From an uncultured Granulosicoccaceae bacterium (GTDB lineage: Bacteria; Pseudomonadota; Gammaproteobacteria; Granulosicoccales; Granulosicoccaceae), in assembly GCA_938007995.1 (NCBI GenBank), contig CALLLW010000024.1, forward strand, positions 124,001-188,000: a stretch of DNA of 64,000 nucleotides, written 5' to 3'. A program made the translations under genes and the position numbers. Each line of letters begins with the position of its first letter. Position 1 is the first letter of the stretch. The notes under the pieces were generated by a model. It made no database searches, was not told where the DNA came from, and worked only from the letters and a program-made list of their open reading frames with translations. Positions 9,596 to 18,278 of this stretch are shown here, one piece after another.

Positions 9596-10723
9596 TTGAA
9601 ATTATTCGATGGACACAATGATGTACTAAGCAGACTATTGGATCTGCCTGTCGACACAGCGGTTGATGCCTTTATAAACGGCCATACTACGGCCCAAGAT
9701 ACAGGCCAAGATACGGGCCAAGATACGGGCCAAAATACAGGCCATGAGCAAGACCATGAGCAAGGCCACATTGACCTGCCACGCATGATTGCAGGTGGTA
9801 TGTCCGGTGGACTATTTGCGCTCTATGCTTCACCACTGCCCGGCGACGGAGAGCTGGACTTCAGCCAACTAAACGGTTCAAGTTACCACGTTCCACTGCC
9901 ACCGGAATTATCTTTACAAGACGCTCTGCCGGTGGCTTTGCGTCAGGCAGGTTTGCTGCAACGGTTTGTTAAAAATTCTGCAGGTCGCATGCGGCTCTGT
10001 ACAAGCGCTGATCAAATCCGCAATGCCCACAGTGAAGGCGCTATCGCGGCCGTCATGCACCTTGAGGGTGCCGAAGCTATCGATGATGATCTGGTTAATC
10101 TGGATATGTTGTACCAGCTGGGCCTCAGATCACTGGGCCCGGTTTGGAGCCGCCCGAATAGATTCGCACACGGTGTTCCATTCAAGTTTCCAGGATCACC
10201 GGATACAGGCGATGGCTTAACCACACCCGGCAAAAAACTGATCACACGTTGCAACGAGCTTGGGGTGCTCATAGACCTTTCACATATCAATGAAAAAGGT
10301 TTTTATGATATTGCGCAACTTAGCAATGCGCCGTTAGTGGCATCACACTCAAACGTGCATGCATTGTGTGCCAGCACGCGCAATTTAACTGACCCGCAAC
10401 TTCACGCCATAAGAGAAAGCAATGGTCTGGTTGGTGTTAATCTCGCCACTTCTTTCCTGCGCAGTGATGGTCAGATGCGCGCTGACACCAGCATCAGCAC
10501 TGTATTGCACCATATGGACTATCTGATGAATATCGTCGGTGAAGATAACGTTGGTCTCGGCTCCGACTTTGATGGCGCAGTCGTGCCAGAGAGCATCGGC
10601 TCGGTTGCGGGTCTTCCAGCATTGTTCGATGCCATGTGCAACAATGGCTATTCTGATGATCTCATGAGAAAACTGTGTCAGGATAACTGGATAAGTGTTT
10701 TACAACGTGTCTGGGGGCACTGA
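9596..10723 (+). CDS. M19 membrane-dipeptidase family dipeptidase
   Basis: A 375-residue renal-dipeptidase (M19) homologue. It begins at TTG 9596 directly with the metal-site motif DGHNDV; later come HLEGAEAI, LIDLSHIN, SHSNVHAL and LGSDFDGA. The family hydrolyses dipeptides, including D-amino-acid-containing ones, using a binuclear zinc centre. No signal peptide is present. An odd low-complexity insertion (about residues 32-57, four TGQ[DN]-like copies and two EQ-rich copies) lies between the first metal motif and HIDLPRM. The amidase gene follows after 6 bases, so the two are probably one operon, and with the divergent NlpC/P60 enzyme they could finish digestion of murein peptides. Confidence 0.88.
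   Translation: MKLFDGHNDVLSRLLDLPVDTAVDAFINGHTTAQDTGQDTGQDTGQNTGHEQDHEQGHIDLPRMIAGGMSGGLFALYASPLPGDGELDFSQLNGSSYHVPLPPELSLQDALPVALRQAGLLQRFVKNSAGRMRLCTSADQIRNAHSEGAIAAVMHLEGAEAIDDDLVNLDMLYQLGLRSLGPVWSRPNRFAHGVPFKFPGSPDTGDGLTTPGKKLITRCNELGVLIDLSHINEKGFYDIAQLSNAPLVASHSNVHALCASTRNLTDPQLHAIRESNGLVGVNLATSFLRSDGQMRADTSISTVLHHMDYLMNIVGEDNVGLGSDFDGAVVPESIGSVAGLPALFDAMCNNGYSDDLMRKLCQDNWISVLQRVWGH
9688..9765 (+). repeat. Short 12-bp in-frame tandem repeat inside the dipeptidase gene
   Basis: A 12-base unit close to GATACGGGCCAA repeats about four times, followed by two degenerate GAGCAAGACCAT-type units. It encodes a Gln/Asp/Thr/Gly then Glu/Gln/His run within the M19 dipeptidase. Unit changes are in frame, so copy number could vary without breaking the enzyme. 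Confidence 0.75.
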
Positions 10724-10729
10724 CAGGTC

Positions 10730-11146
10730 ATGCTGGATGCAAATAACATTCAATACCTTGTTGTACATTGCTCTGATACCCCGAACGATGAGCTTGTTAC
10801 TGCGAAAGATATTCACGCAATGCATCTTGGTTTTGGTTGGCACGGTGTCGGTTATCATCGCGTAATCAATAGAAATGGTGCCATTGAACAGGGCAGACCT
10901 GACTACTGGATTGGCGCACATGTCTATGGTCATAACGAAATTTCACTGGGCGTGTGCTTGATTGGCCGAACAGACTTCACCGATGCACAGTTCACTTCAC
11001 TGGAAACAGTGCTGCGCGAGTGGACAGAAAAACACCCTCAGGCAGAGGTTGTCGGTCATTGTGATTTTGACTTCACAGAGAAAACCTGCCCCAACTTTGA
11101 TGCCAGGCAATGGTGGGCGTCGCGCAAACAACTCAACCACACATAA
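10730..11146 (+). CDS. N-acetylmuramoyl-L-alanine amidase, T7-lysozyme/PGRP type
   Basis: A compact 138-residue amidase_2-fold enzyme. The zinc ligands are visible as His in VVHCSDTPN, His in VVGHCDF and Cys in KTCPNFD, the H/H/C pattern of T7 lysozyme rather than the H/H/D set of AmpD. There is no signal peptide, so it should act in the cytoplasm. There it would remove the stem peptide from anhydro-muropeptides, the AmpD step of recycling. It follows the dipeptidase by 6 bases and precedes an AmpG-type permease. Use as a phage-type lysozyme is unlikely because no phage genes are nearby. Confidence 0.85.
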   Translation: MLDANNIQYLVVHCSDTPNDELVTAKDIHAMHLGFGWHGVGYHRVINRNGAIEQGRPDYWIGAHVYGHNEISLGVCLIGRTDFTDAQFTSLETVLREWTEKHPQAEVVGHCDFDFTEKTCPNFDARQWWASRKQLNHT

Positions 11147-11294
11147 CACATCCGTCTGCCGCTATAATCAGCTGAATGACAGGAGTGATAACAACGCCCG
11201 CAGCGGAGTAATAGTAGTAAGTCCTTTCTACGAGTAACCAGACAAATACGGTATAGTAGCGGCAAATCACGCAACGCTATGGGGGCAGTCTGTC

Positions 11295-12998
11295 GTGGAG
11301 CCACAGGTTTGGAATAACCCGAATGCAGGGCATACAAAAGTTGCCGGAATTGTTCTTGTTGTGTGCTTTGTATTATTGGCGTTATCGGCATTTAATCCGC
11401 TAAACGATATGCTCGATGGAACACCAATGTGGGTGTTCCGCGCAGCACTGATTACCGCTATCGCCTACTGCGTGCATGTGCTGTTTTCTCCAGCTGCCAT
11501 TGTCATGTTATTTCTCGGCTTCTCTGCCGGTGTTCCGATTCTGCTGATCTTTTCATCGTTAAGCCTGTGGCTTGGTGAAGCGGGACTCGAAAAGTCTGCC
11601 GTCACCTACTTTTCGTGGGCAGCGCTCGGTTATTCGTTTAAATTTGTCTGGGCACCTCTGGTCGACAAGCTACCTGTCCCTTTACTAACTGGCCTGCTAG
11701 GCCGAAGACGCGCCTGGTTACTGTTGTCACAACTCGCTGTCATTATCTCTATTTTAATAATGGCCACAACCAATCCTGCAGCTGATGGCAATGCACTGAC
11801 AATCATGGCACTTGCTGCGGTTGCACTGGGTTTCTCATCCGCAACCCAGGATATTGTTATTGATGCCTATCGCATCGAGTCAGCCCCTGCTGAAGAACAG
11901 GCAATGACTTCATCAACTTATATAGCGGGTTATCGCATCGGCATGATAGTCGCCGGAGCCGGTGCGCTGTACCTGGCAACCTATTTTGGTTCCACCAAAG
12001 AAGCGTACAGCTATGACGCATGGATGCATACCTATGCCGTGATGGCAGCGGTCATGTTAATTGGCGTGCTGACCACCTTCCTTATCCGTGAACCCGACAC
12101 TCACCGTCCGGATGACAACCCATACACAGCGAACGATTACCTGCGATTTCTGGCGGTCTTTCTGTGCTCTGTGGTGGCGTTTATATTGGTATTCAGGCTC
12201 AGTTCATCCGTGGTTGGCAGCGCCAGAGACAGTCTTCAGGAACTCTTTAATAACCGCAATCTGGCAGGCTTTGTTGTCGCGACTGCGCGTCTGTTCGTTG
12301 CCGCTACAGCCGCCTGGTTTGTGGCTCACGTGCTGGTGAAAGTCGGGGTCGGTAATCGACAAATGATCACTGAGTCTTACGTTAATCCGATAAAAGATTT
12401 CTTCAATCGCTACGGTATGGGGCTGGCGCTTTTGTTGTTAGCCCTTATCGGGCTTTATCGGGTCTCGGACATCGTTATGGGGGTTATCGCCAACGTTTTT
12501 TATCAGGAAATAGGCTACACCAAAATACAAATCGCCAATGTGTCGAAGTTTTACGGACTCATTATGACCATAGCCGGTGGCTTACTGGGCGGATTTTTAT
12601 CAGTTCGCTTTGGTGTCATACGCATATTGTTTTTGGGCGCGCTACTGTCAGCAATTACCAATTTACTGTTTATTGTATTGGCAAAATCTGAACCCGGCAT
12701 ATCGCTACTGATTATGGTTATTGGTGCGGACAATTTATCAGCTGGCCTTGCAACAGCTGCATTCATTGCATTTTTGTCGAGCTTAACCAATGTGTCTTTC
12801 ACCGCAGTGCAGTACGCCATCTTCAGCTCCTTAATGACCTTATTTCCAAAAATACTCGGTGGATATTCCGGCTCAATGGCCGAGTCCATGGGCTATGATT
12901 CGTTTTTTACCATGACAGCGCTGCTGACGCTGCCTGTTTTGCTTTTAATCTTTTTAGTGCGAGACAAAGTAAACGACAAGGTAGTCATAAAAACTTAA
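11295..12998 (+). CDS. ampG: AmpG-type muropeptide MFS permease
   Basis: A 567-residue, very hydrophobic major-facilitator protein. It has AmpG hallmarks: LLGFSAGVP-like FLGFSAGVPILL, WAPLVDKLP, GRRRAWLL and SATQDIVIDAYRIE. AmpG imports GlcNAc-1,6-anhydroMurNAc peptides from the periplasm. The protein is longer than E. coli AmpG (491 residues), with an extra N-terminal hydrophobic segment and a longer central region (about residues 275-370). It starts at GTG 11295. Its position between the amidase and the hexosaminidase fits the role. Confidence 0.88.
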   Translation: MEPQVWNNPNAGHTKVAGIVLVVCFVLLALSAFNPLNDMLDGTPMWVFRAALITAIAYCVHVLFSPAAIVMLFLGFSAGVPILLIFSSLSLWLGEAGLEKSAVTYFSWAALGYSFKFVWAPLVDKLPVPLLTGLLGRRRAWLLLSQLAVIISILIMATTNPAADGNALTIMALAAVALGFSSATQDIVIDAYRIESAPAEEQAMTSSTYIAGYRIGMIVAGAGALYLATYFGSTKEAYSYDAWMHTYAVMAAVMLIGVLTTFLIREPDTHRPDDNPYTANDYLRFLAVFLCSVVAFILVFRLSSSVVGSARDSLQELFNNRNLAGFVVATARLFVAATAAWFVAHVLVKVGVGNRQMITESYVNPIKDFFNRYGMGLALLLLALIGLYRVSDIVMGVIANVFYQEIGYTKIQIANVSKFYGLIMTIAGGLLGGFLSVRFGVIRILFLGALLSAITNLLFIVLAKSEPGISLLIMVIGADNLSAGLATAAFIAFLSSLTNVSFTAVQYAIFSSLMTLFPKILGGYSGSMAESMGYDSFFTMTALLTLPVLLLIFLVRDKVNDKVVIKT

Positions 12999-13042
12999 GT
13001 GAGCTCAGGCACTCTACCCATTGAATTTCACTGAAACACACT

Positions 13043-14227
13043 GTGACCCACAAAAAACACTCAAGCCGTGTTCGCGGATACATTGAAGGTTACTATGGCA
13101 GGCTTTTTTCGTGGCAGGAAAGAAGCACGATCGTGCAGTCGCTGGCATCACTGAATCTAAACACATACTGCTACGCACCCAAAGAAGATTTACAACACCG
13201 GTTTAAGTGGCGCGAGGCACATAGTCGGGAATGGCATGAGAGTTTTAGCAAGCTGTGCAACACTGCAGCGACCACATCAGTCGAAGTTATTGCAGGCATT
13301 GCACCCGGCCTCGACTTTAACTATTCAACCGACTCAGACTTTGACCGACTATTGCATAAGTCACAACAGTATCTGGATAGTGGTGCAAGTAAAATACTAC
13401 TACTGTGGGATGACATAGACGATGAGTTCACCACCGACATCAGTCTCAGCGAAGGCACCGCGCATGCACGCACCGTTAATCAACTATCTGCAGCGCTTGA
13501 TCAACCAATCTGGACCGTACCACGGGTTTATGCTGCTGAAATCGAAAATAAGCACAACTATCTGCAGGACTTCTTTACCGAATTGGCACCGCAGCATACC
13601 GTGTTGCTTTGTGGCAACGCTATTGTTGCCAGTAAAGTTCAACACAAAGACTTAACACAGTTAAGCCACAGCGAGCAGACCAATGAGAGTGTTGGCACGC
13701 TAAAACACCAAACTGTTGTCTGGGATAACTTCTACGCCAACGATTACTGCCCGAGAAGATTGTTTATAGGATCATGGAACGGAAGAGAAGAAGTTGCTGA
13801 CTATCTGATCAACCCCACCGGCATGCCGTTTACAGATAAATTGATATTGGACGTTGTGGTCTCAACGCATACCGCTAAAAACAAAAATGACGCATGGGTA
13901 GACGCATTGCGACGACACGGTGTGCCGGCGGCATTTTTAGACATTGCCACCTGTTTCTCAAAGCCGTGTTTTGGTGACACTGTGGATCAATCACTGACCG
14001 AAACTACAGCGCTAACTCATATGCACACAGAGTCGGATACACAGGCAATTGAGGAAGCCATTGAACACTGTTTGTGGAAATGGAAAAGCCCGTTGGCGCG
14101 CGAATGGTATCCCTTCATCATGAGCTTGAAGCACGACTATGGCCTGTTGCGAGGCTCTTTGCCCACGGACAGAATACTTAAAACACAAACCGGTTTTCTA
14201 GCCCGCCATCTACTAAAAGACAGTTGA
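13043..14227 (+). CDS. GH84 beta-N-acetylglucosaminidase, cytoplasmic
   Basis: A 394-residue GH84 catalytic domain: it opens with RGYIEGYYGRLFSW, continues with YCYAPKEDLQHR and has the paired catalytic aspartates in LLWDDIDDEF. Characterised bacterial GH84 enzymes are mostly secreted multidomain O-GlcNAcases. This one has no signal peptide and no N-terminal GH20b-like or C-terminal binding domains. It is flanked by AmpG and, further on, AnmK and MurQ, and no NagZ (GH3) gene is in the window. I infer that it could remove GlcNAc from anhydro-muropeptides in the cytoplasm. The family call is secure; the role is an inference. It starts at GTG. Confidence 0.87.
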   Translation: MTHKKHSSRVRGYIEGYYGRLFSWQERSTIVQSLASLNLNTYCYAPKEDLQHRFKWREAHSREWHESFSKLCNTAATTSVEVIAGIAPGLDFNYSTDSDFDRLLHKSQQYLDSGASKILLLWDDIDDEFTTDISLSEGTAHARTVNQLSAALDQPIWTVPRVYAAEIENKHNYLQDFFTELAPQHTVLLCGNAIVASKVQHKDLTQLSHSEQTNESVGTLKHQTVVWDNFYANDYCPRRLFIGSWNGREEVADYLINPTGMPFTDKLILDVVVSTHTAKNKNDAWVDALRRHGVPAAFLDIATCFSKPCFGDTVDQSLTETTALTHMHTESDTQAIEEAIEHCLWKWKSPLAREWYPFIMSLKHDYGLLRGSLPTDRILKTQTGFLARHLLKDS

Positions 14228-14274
14228 GCCACCCTTAGCAATGACCAGCGTAACGGCGGCTTATGTATACCGGG

Positions 14275-14865
14275 CTATATCAATGGCTTGATTGCATTGA
14301 GCAATTCATTAGCCTCAACGGATTGCTTACTGGCGCCACGCTTGTGCACAAAGTTGAAAGCCAGCTCACCTGATCGATCATACACAAATAAAGTCGGTAT
14401 TCTGTTTACGCCACCGAACAGCTGTCGGCTCTCTTCAGTGCCTTCCAGTACGCGAAATTCCGGCTGCGTGGTTTGCAGAAATTTCGCCATGCGCACCTCA
14501 TCGTTGTCATCGAATTCTTCAAACACATTTAACGCGACTATGGTGATGTTATCTGTACCGAGTTGGCTGTTGATAGCATTTAAAGCTTTGAACTCATCAA
14601 GGCACGGCGGGCACCAGCTGGCAAAAAATGTCACCACCGTCACTCGATCTTCAAATTGTGCTTCTCCGCCGACCTGTTGATCAGCGGGCAAAATACTCGA
14701 AAGCTGATTGATGTGTGATTTTTGCGATGCACTTAATGTGATCTTCTGCTCCGATGCAAAAGCAGATTGCATCACAGGTATTGCCAACCCACCCAGTAGC
14801 AGGAATAAAAAGAGTACCTCTGCGCGTATTGTCTTTGCCTGCACGGCTTTGTTTTTCGTATTCAT
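14275..14865 (-). CDS. TlpA-like thioredoxin-fold exported protein
   Basis: A 196-residue protein with an N-terminal membrane signal/anchor (about residues 12-36) and a thioredoxin-like domain with active site WCPPC in FFASWCPPCLDEF. The cis-proline region is NRIPTLFVYD. TlpA/ResA-like proteins reduce or isomerise disulfides in the periplasm, for example in cytochrome c maturation. No cytochrome genes are near. It converges on the GH84 gene, and the M48 protease gene lies upstream on the same strand. Confidence 0.82.
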   Translation of the reverse strand: MNTKNKAVQAKTIRAEVLFLFLLLGGLAIPVMQSAFASEQKITLSASQKSHINQLSSILPADQQVGGEAQFEDRVTVVTFFASWCPPCLDEFKALNAINSQLGTDNITIVALNVFEEFDDNDEVRMAKFLQTTQPEFRVLEGTEESRQLFGGVNRIPTLFVYDRSGELAFNFVHKRGASKQSVEANELLNAIKPLI

Positions 14866-14959
14866 GCCGGTAAGACTCGATTGATTGAATCGAGTTCACC
14901 TCTCAGGTTCACAGTTCCTGGTTTACAGTTTTGGCGGGATCAAAGTTAGCAAGTCACGG

Positions 14960-15763
14960 CTAGACTCTGCAATTTGGCGCTCTGCCGGACGCGCGCGCGG
15001 TACGAAACTTAGCCAGTGCACCATTCATCTGCGCTTCGAGGTTTCTGATTCGAGTGGCTGGCGCCGGGTGCGTGGAAAGCAGCTCAGGCGCTGAGCCATT
15101 GGCAGCGGCCATATTGCGCCACAGTTGTGTACTGGCACGCGGATCAAAACCGGCTCGGGCGGACAGGTCCAGTCCCAGCACATCTGCCTCTGACTCCTGC
15201 CCACGTCCGTAGGGCATCAGCACACCCACCTGTAAACCCAGACCCAGCGCTGCCAGCGCCACACGGCTGTTACCTTCAAGTTGAGTACCCAAAGCAATTG
15301 ATCCGATAGCCAGACCGGCCTGACCTGCCAAATTTGCCGACAGACGCGCTTTGCCATGATTTGCCAGCACATGTGCGACTTCATGCCCCATGACCGCTGC
15401 AAGCTGATCCGGTGTTTCCGCAACATCCAGCAGACCGGTATATACCCCAATCTTGCCGCCCGGCAGGGCAAAGGCATTCACCTGGTCATCGGCAAAAAGC
15501 GTCACTTCCCACTGCTCGTTGCTGTCAATCTCTGCAGTGATTGCATCGGCTATACAACGCACATAGGCCACCTGACGCCGATCATTGGATATCGGAATCT
15601 GCTTTTTCATATCAGCGTAGGCACTCAAACCCATCGCAGACATCTGCTGATCAGAAATCAGGTTGAGCTGTTTTTTACCTGTTGGCGAGGTCGCACAGCC
15701 AACAAAAAACAGTGCCGCAGCTAATCCCGCAGCTAACGCAGCACTGGTCGTTGGTTTAGGCAT
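14960..15763 (-). CDS. M48-family metalloprotease lipoprotein
   Basis: A 267-residue zinc peptidase related to LoiP/BepA. The signal peptide ends in a lipobox (FFVGC), so the mature protein should be lipid-anchored. The zinc motif is HEVAH (in VMGHEVAHVLANHG), with the third ligand Glu in QESEADVLGLD. Such proteases degrade misfolded outer-membrane proteins. The start at 15763 has an AGGAGA Shine-Dalgarno sequence 6 bases upstream; an ATG at 15781 lacks one. The C-terminus (ASGRAPNC) is Arg-rich and short. Confidence 0.88.
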   Translation of the reverse strand: MPKPTTSAALAAGLAAALFFVGCATSPTGKKQLNLISDQQMSAMGLSAYADMKKQIPISNDRRQVAYVRCIADAITAEIDSNEQWEVTLFADDQVNAFALPGGKIGVYTGLLDVAETPDQLAAVMGHEVAHVLANHGKARLSANLAGQAGLAIGSIALGTQLEGNSRVALAALGLGLQVGVLMPYGRGQESEADVLGLDLSARAGFDPRASTQLWRNMAAANGSAPELLSTHPAPATRIRNLEAQMNGALAKFRTARASGRAPNCRV

Positions 15764-16187
15764 TGATCTTCTCCTGTGCATTGCAGAACTATCGGCATTT
15801 TTGTGTGTTGCATAAAGCCAATCAGTTGATTACGCAACCAGCACTCTATTACTATTTGAATCGACCCGGTAATGGTCTCTGATCGCCCTCACTCTGCAAC
15901 ACTGATACCGCATCTAACATAAACTACATGTTAGTGTAATGACACTAAAACATGACCGGCAAGTCCGGCATCAGTGGATAGCCGCAGAATACAAACGGTT
16001 TTTCAGATAACTTTAGTTAAAAGTTGCGGAGATTGGAATTAAAGCGCTATGAGTGGCCTGCTCCAGCCCAGCCCCAGCATCGGTATGGATAGCTTAAACA
16101 AAGCGCGATTACCTGCAGCAATAAAACATTCTGTCACAACGATATTTTCATTAAGATGACGCGGTAACCAAGCCGGAAATCCATCGT
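15764..16187. other. Intergenic region between the M48 protease and anmK
   Basis: No gene is visible. This divergent region should hold promoters for both neighbours. It contains two overlapping inverted repeats at 15914-15947: CTAACAT/ATGTTAG (15914-15920 with 15928-15934) and TAGTGT/ACACTA (15932-15937 with 15942-15947). They look like operator sites, but the regulator is unknown. Confidence 0.35.
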
Positions 16188-17303
16188 GTGACTGACGAAC
16201 TCTATATCGGGCTAATGTCCGGCACCAGCCTTGATGCTATAGATGCAGTAGCGGTTGCGATCAATGCAGACGGCATTCGTTTAATTGATGCTATCGCAGT
16301 TGAAATACCCGACCATCTGCGCCAACAGATACTCTCTGTCAGCACTTCACCAACAACCATTGAAGAAATCGGTCTTGTCGATCACAGGCTTGGGAAGTTG
16401 TATGCCAGTGTTGTTAATCAGTTGCTATTCAAAAGCAATCTGACCGCACCCGGTATCACTGCCATAGGCAACCATGGCCAGACTGTTTTTCATCAACCGG
16501 ACGGCGAGTACCGGTTTACCATGCAGCTTGGAGACGCAAACCTGATTGCCACGCTAACAGGCATAGACACTGTGGCAGACTTTCGCCGTATGGATATGGC
16601 GCTTGGCGGCCAGGGAGCACCATTGGCTCCTGCGTTTCACCAATACCTTTTTCAAGGTAGTAACGCGTGCACGGTTGTGCTTAATATCGGTGGCATTGCC
16701 AACATTACCGTGATCCACAAAGATGGATCAGTCACAGGCTTTGATACGGGGCCAGGCAATACATTGCTCGATGCCTGGTACCAACAACATACCCGTAAAT
16801 CCTACGACAGCAACGCCGCATGGGCACTCAAAGGCAAAGTAAATACAGCTTTGCTACAGCAGTTAATGAACGATGATTACCTGACTCTACCACCACCTAA
16901 AAGCACAGGCAGGGAGCACTTTAATCTTGACTGGCTTGATAAAAAGTTCAATGAGGCATTGCCACCTGAAGATATACAGCACACACTATGCGAGTTCACC
17001 GCACTCTCTGCAGCACAACAAATAGATCCTTTTTGTTATGGCACAAATGCAGAACTGCTGGTTTGCGGTGGCGGTGCGCACAATCCGCTGATCATGCAAC
17101 GACTTCGGCATCACTTGCCTGCCTGGCAAGTAAAACCGTCATCATCCAGAGGGGTACCGGAAGACTATATGGAGGCAATGGCGTTTGCATGGCTGGCTTA
17201 TCAGCATGTTCATAAACAACCTGCCACTCTACCGTCAGTGACAGGCGCCTCCAGAGCAACAGTGCCTGGTGTACTCTATGCAGCCGGCTCAGAACCTGTT
17301 TAG
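16188..17303 (+). CDS. anmK: Anhydro-N-acetylmuramic acid kinase
   Basis: A 371-residue AnmK with the N-terminal ATPase motif [16 protein letters not shown], then GNHGQTVFH, the catalytic-Asp region [18 protein letters not shown] and NIGGIANIT. It opens the 1,6-anhydro ring and phosphorylates anhydroMurNAc to MurNAc-6-phosphate. The start is GTG 16188. MurQ, which acts on its product, begins 2 bases after the stop, so the two are cotranscribed and probably coupled in translation. Confidence 0.95.
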   Translation: MTDELYIGLMSGTSLDAIDAVAVAINADGIRLIDAIAVEIPDHLRQQILSVSTSPTTIEEIGLVDHRLGKLYASVVNQLLFKSNLTAPGITAIGNHGQTVFHQPDGEYRFTMQLGDANLIATLTGIDTVADFRRMDMALGGQGAPLAPAFHQYLFQGSNACTVVLNIGGIANITVIHKDGSVTGFDTGPGNTLLDAWYQQHTRKSYDSNAAWALKGKVNTALLQQLMNDDYLTLPPPKSTGREHFNLDWLDKKFNEALPPEDIQHTLCEFTALSAAQQIDPFCYGTNAELLVCGGGAHNPLIMQRLRHHLPAWQVKPSSSRGVPEDYMEAMAFAWLAYQHVHKQPATLPSVTGASRATVPGVLYAAGSEPV

Positions 17304-17305
17304 TC

Positions 17306-18220
17306 ATGGCTAAAAAACTCATCGACTCTTTATCAACCCTCACCACCGAGGATCGTAATCCGGAGTCCATGAATCTGGATACACTCGGTTCTCTGCAATT
17401 GGCAACGCTGATAAACCAGCAGGATAAACTCGTACCGCTGGCGATTGAAAAAGAACTGCCGCAAATTGCCCGGGCAATTGATGTCATTACTGCCGCTTTT
17501 CAAAACAACGGCCGACTGCTTTACATTGGAGCCGGCACCAGCGGGCGACTGGGTATTCTCGATGCCTCTGAATGCCCGCCCACCTTTGGTGTGAATGTAA
17601 ACATGGTGACCGGTATTATATCGGGCGGTGTGGAAGCTGTTTTTAGATCAATTGAAAGTGCAGAAGATTCAGCTGAGAATGGCAAACAGGATCTGATCAA
17701 TCATTGTTTGTGTAAAAAAGATGTCGTAGTGGGTATTGCTGCCAGCGGACGCACACCCTACGTGATTGGTGCACTTACGTATGCAAGGTCTATAGGTGCG
17801 AGGTCTATCGCACTCAGTTGCAATGCCAGGTCTGAAATCGCAAGGCTTGCAGATATAGCTATATCGCCTGTGGTCGGTCCGGAAGTTCTGACAGGATCAA
17901 CCAGAATGAAATCCGGTACAGCGCAAAAGCTGGTCCTCAACATGCTCTCGACCGCTAGCATGGTCAAACTTGGAAAGTGTTATCAAAACCTGATGATTGA
18001 TGTTCAGACATCCAACGAAAAGTTATCTGCACGAGCGGTAAGAATTGTCATGCAGGCCACTGGGTGCCGTGATGATGAAGCAGCCGATGCTTTATATCAC
18101 AGCGGCTATGATGTTAAGACGGCAATATTAATGCAACTCACCGGTCTGCCATCTGCTGATGCGCGAGCAATGTTGGCTGATAATAATGGACACTTATCCG
18201 CTACTATCAGCCGCATATAA
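17306..18220 (+). CDS. murQ: N-acetylmuramic acid 6-phosphate etherase
   Basis: A 304-residue SIS-domain lyase that splits D-lactate from MurNAc-6-phosphate to give GlcNAc-6-phosphate. Motifs include ERNP-like [10 protein letters not shown] at the start, [22 protein letters not shown] and [16 protein letters not shown]. The C-terminal helical region (about residues 250-295) is typical. It is the last gene of the anmK-murQ pair, and a strong hairpin terminator follows. Confidence 0.95.
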   Translation: MAKKLIDSLSTLTTEDRNPESMNLDTLGSLQLATLINQQDKLVPLAIEKELPQIARAIDVITAAFQNNGRLLYIGAGTSGRLGILDASECPPTFGVNVNMVTGIISGGVEAVFRSIESAEDSAENGKQDLINHCLCKKDVVVGIAASGRTPYVIGALTYARSIGARSIALSCNARSEIARLADIAISPVVGPEVLTGSTRMKSGTAQKLVLNMLSTASMVKLGKCYQNLMIDVQTSNEKLSARAVRIVMQATGCRDDEAADALYHSGYDVKTAILMQLTGLPSADARAMLADNNGHLSATISRI

Positions 18221-18236
18221 GAAATTTGTGATGATT

Positions 18237-18267
18237 GAAGATCGCCCGGGGTGAGCGGGCGATCTTC
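18237..18267. terminator. Bidirectional hairpin terminator after murQ
   Basis: A perfect 12-bp stem (18237-18248 with 18256-18267) has a 7-base loop. It sits between the convergent murQ and DUF1566-protein genes. The U-tract is weak on both sides. Confidence 0.75.
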
Positions 18268-18278
18268 GATACTGCTAC

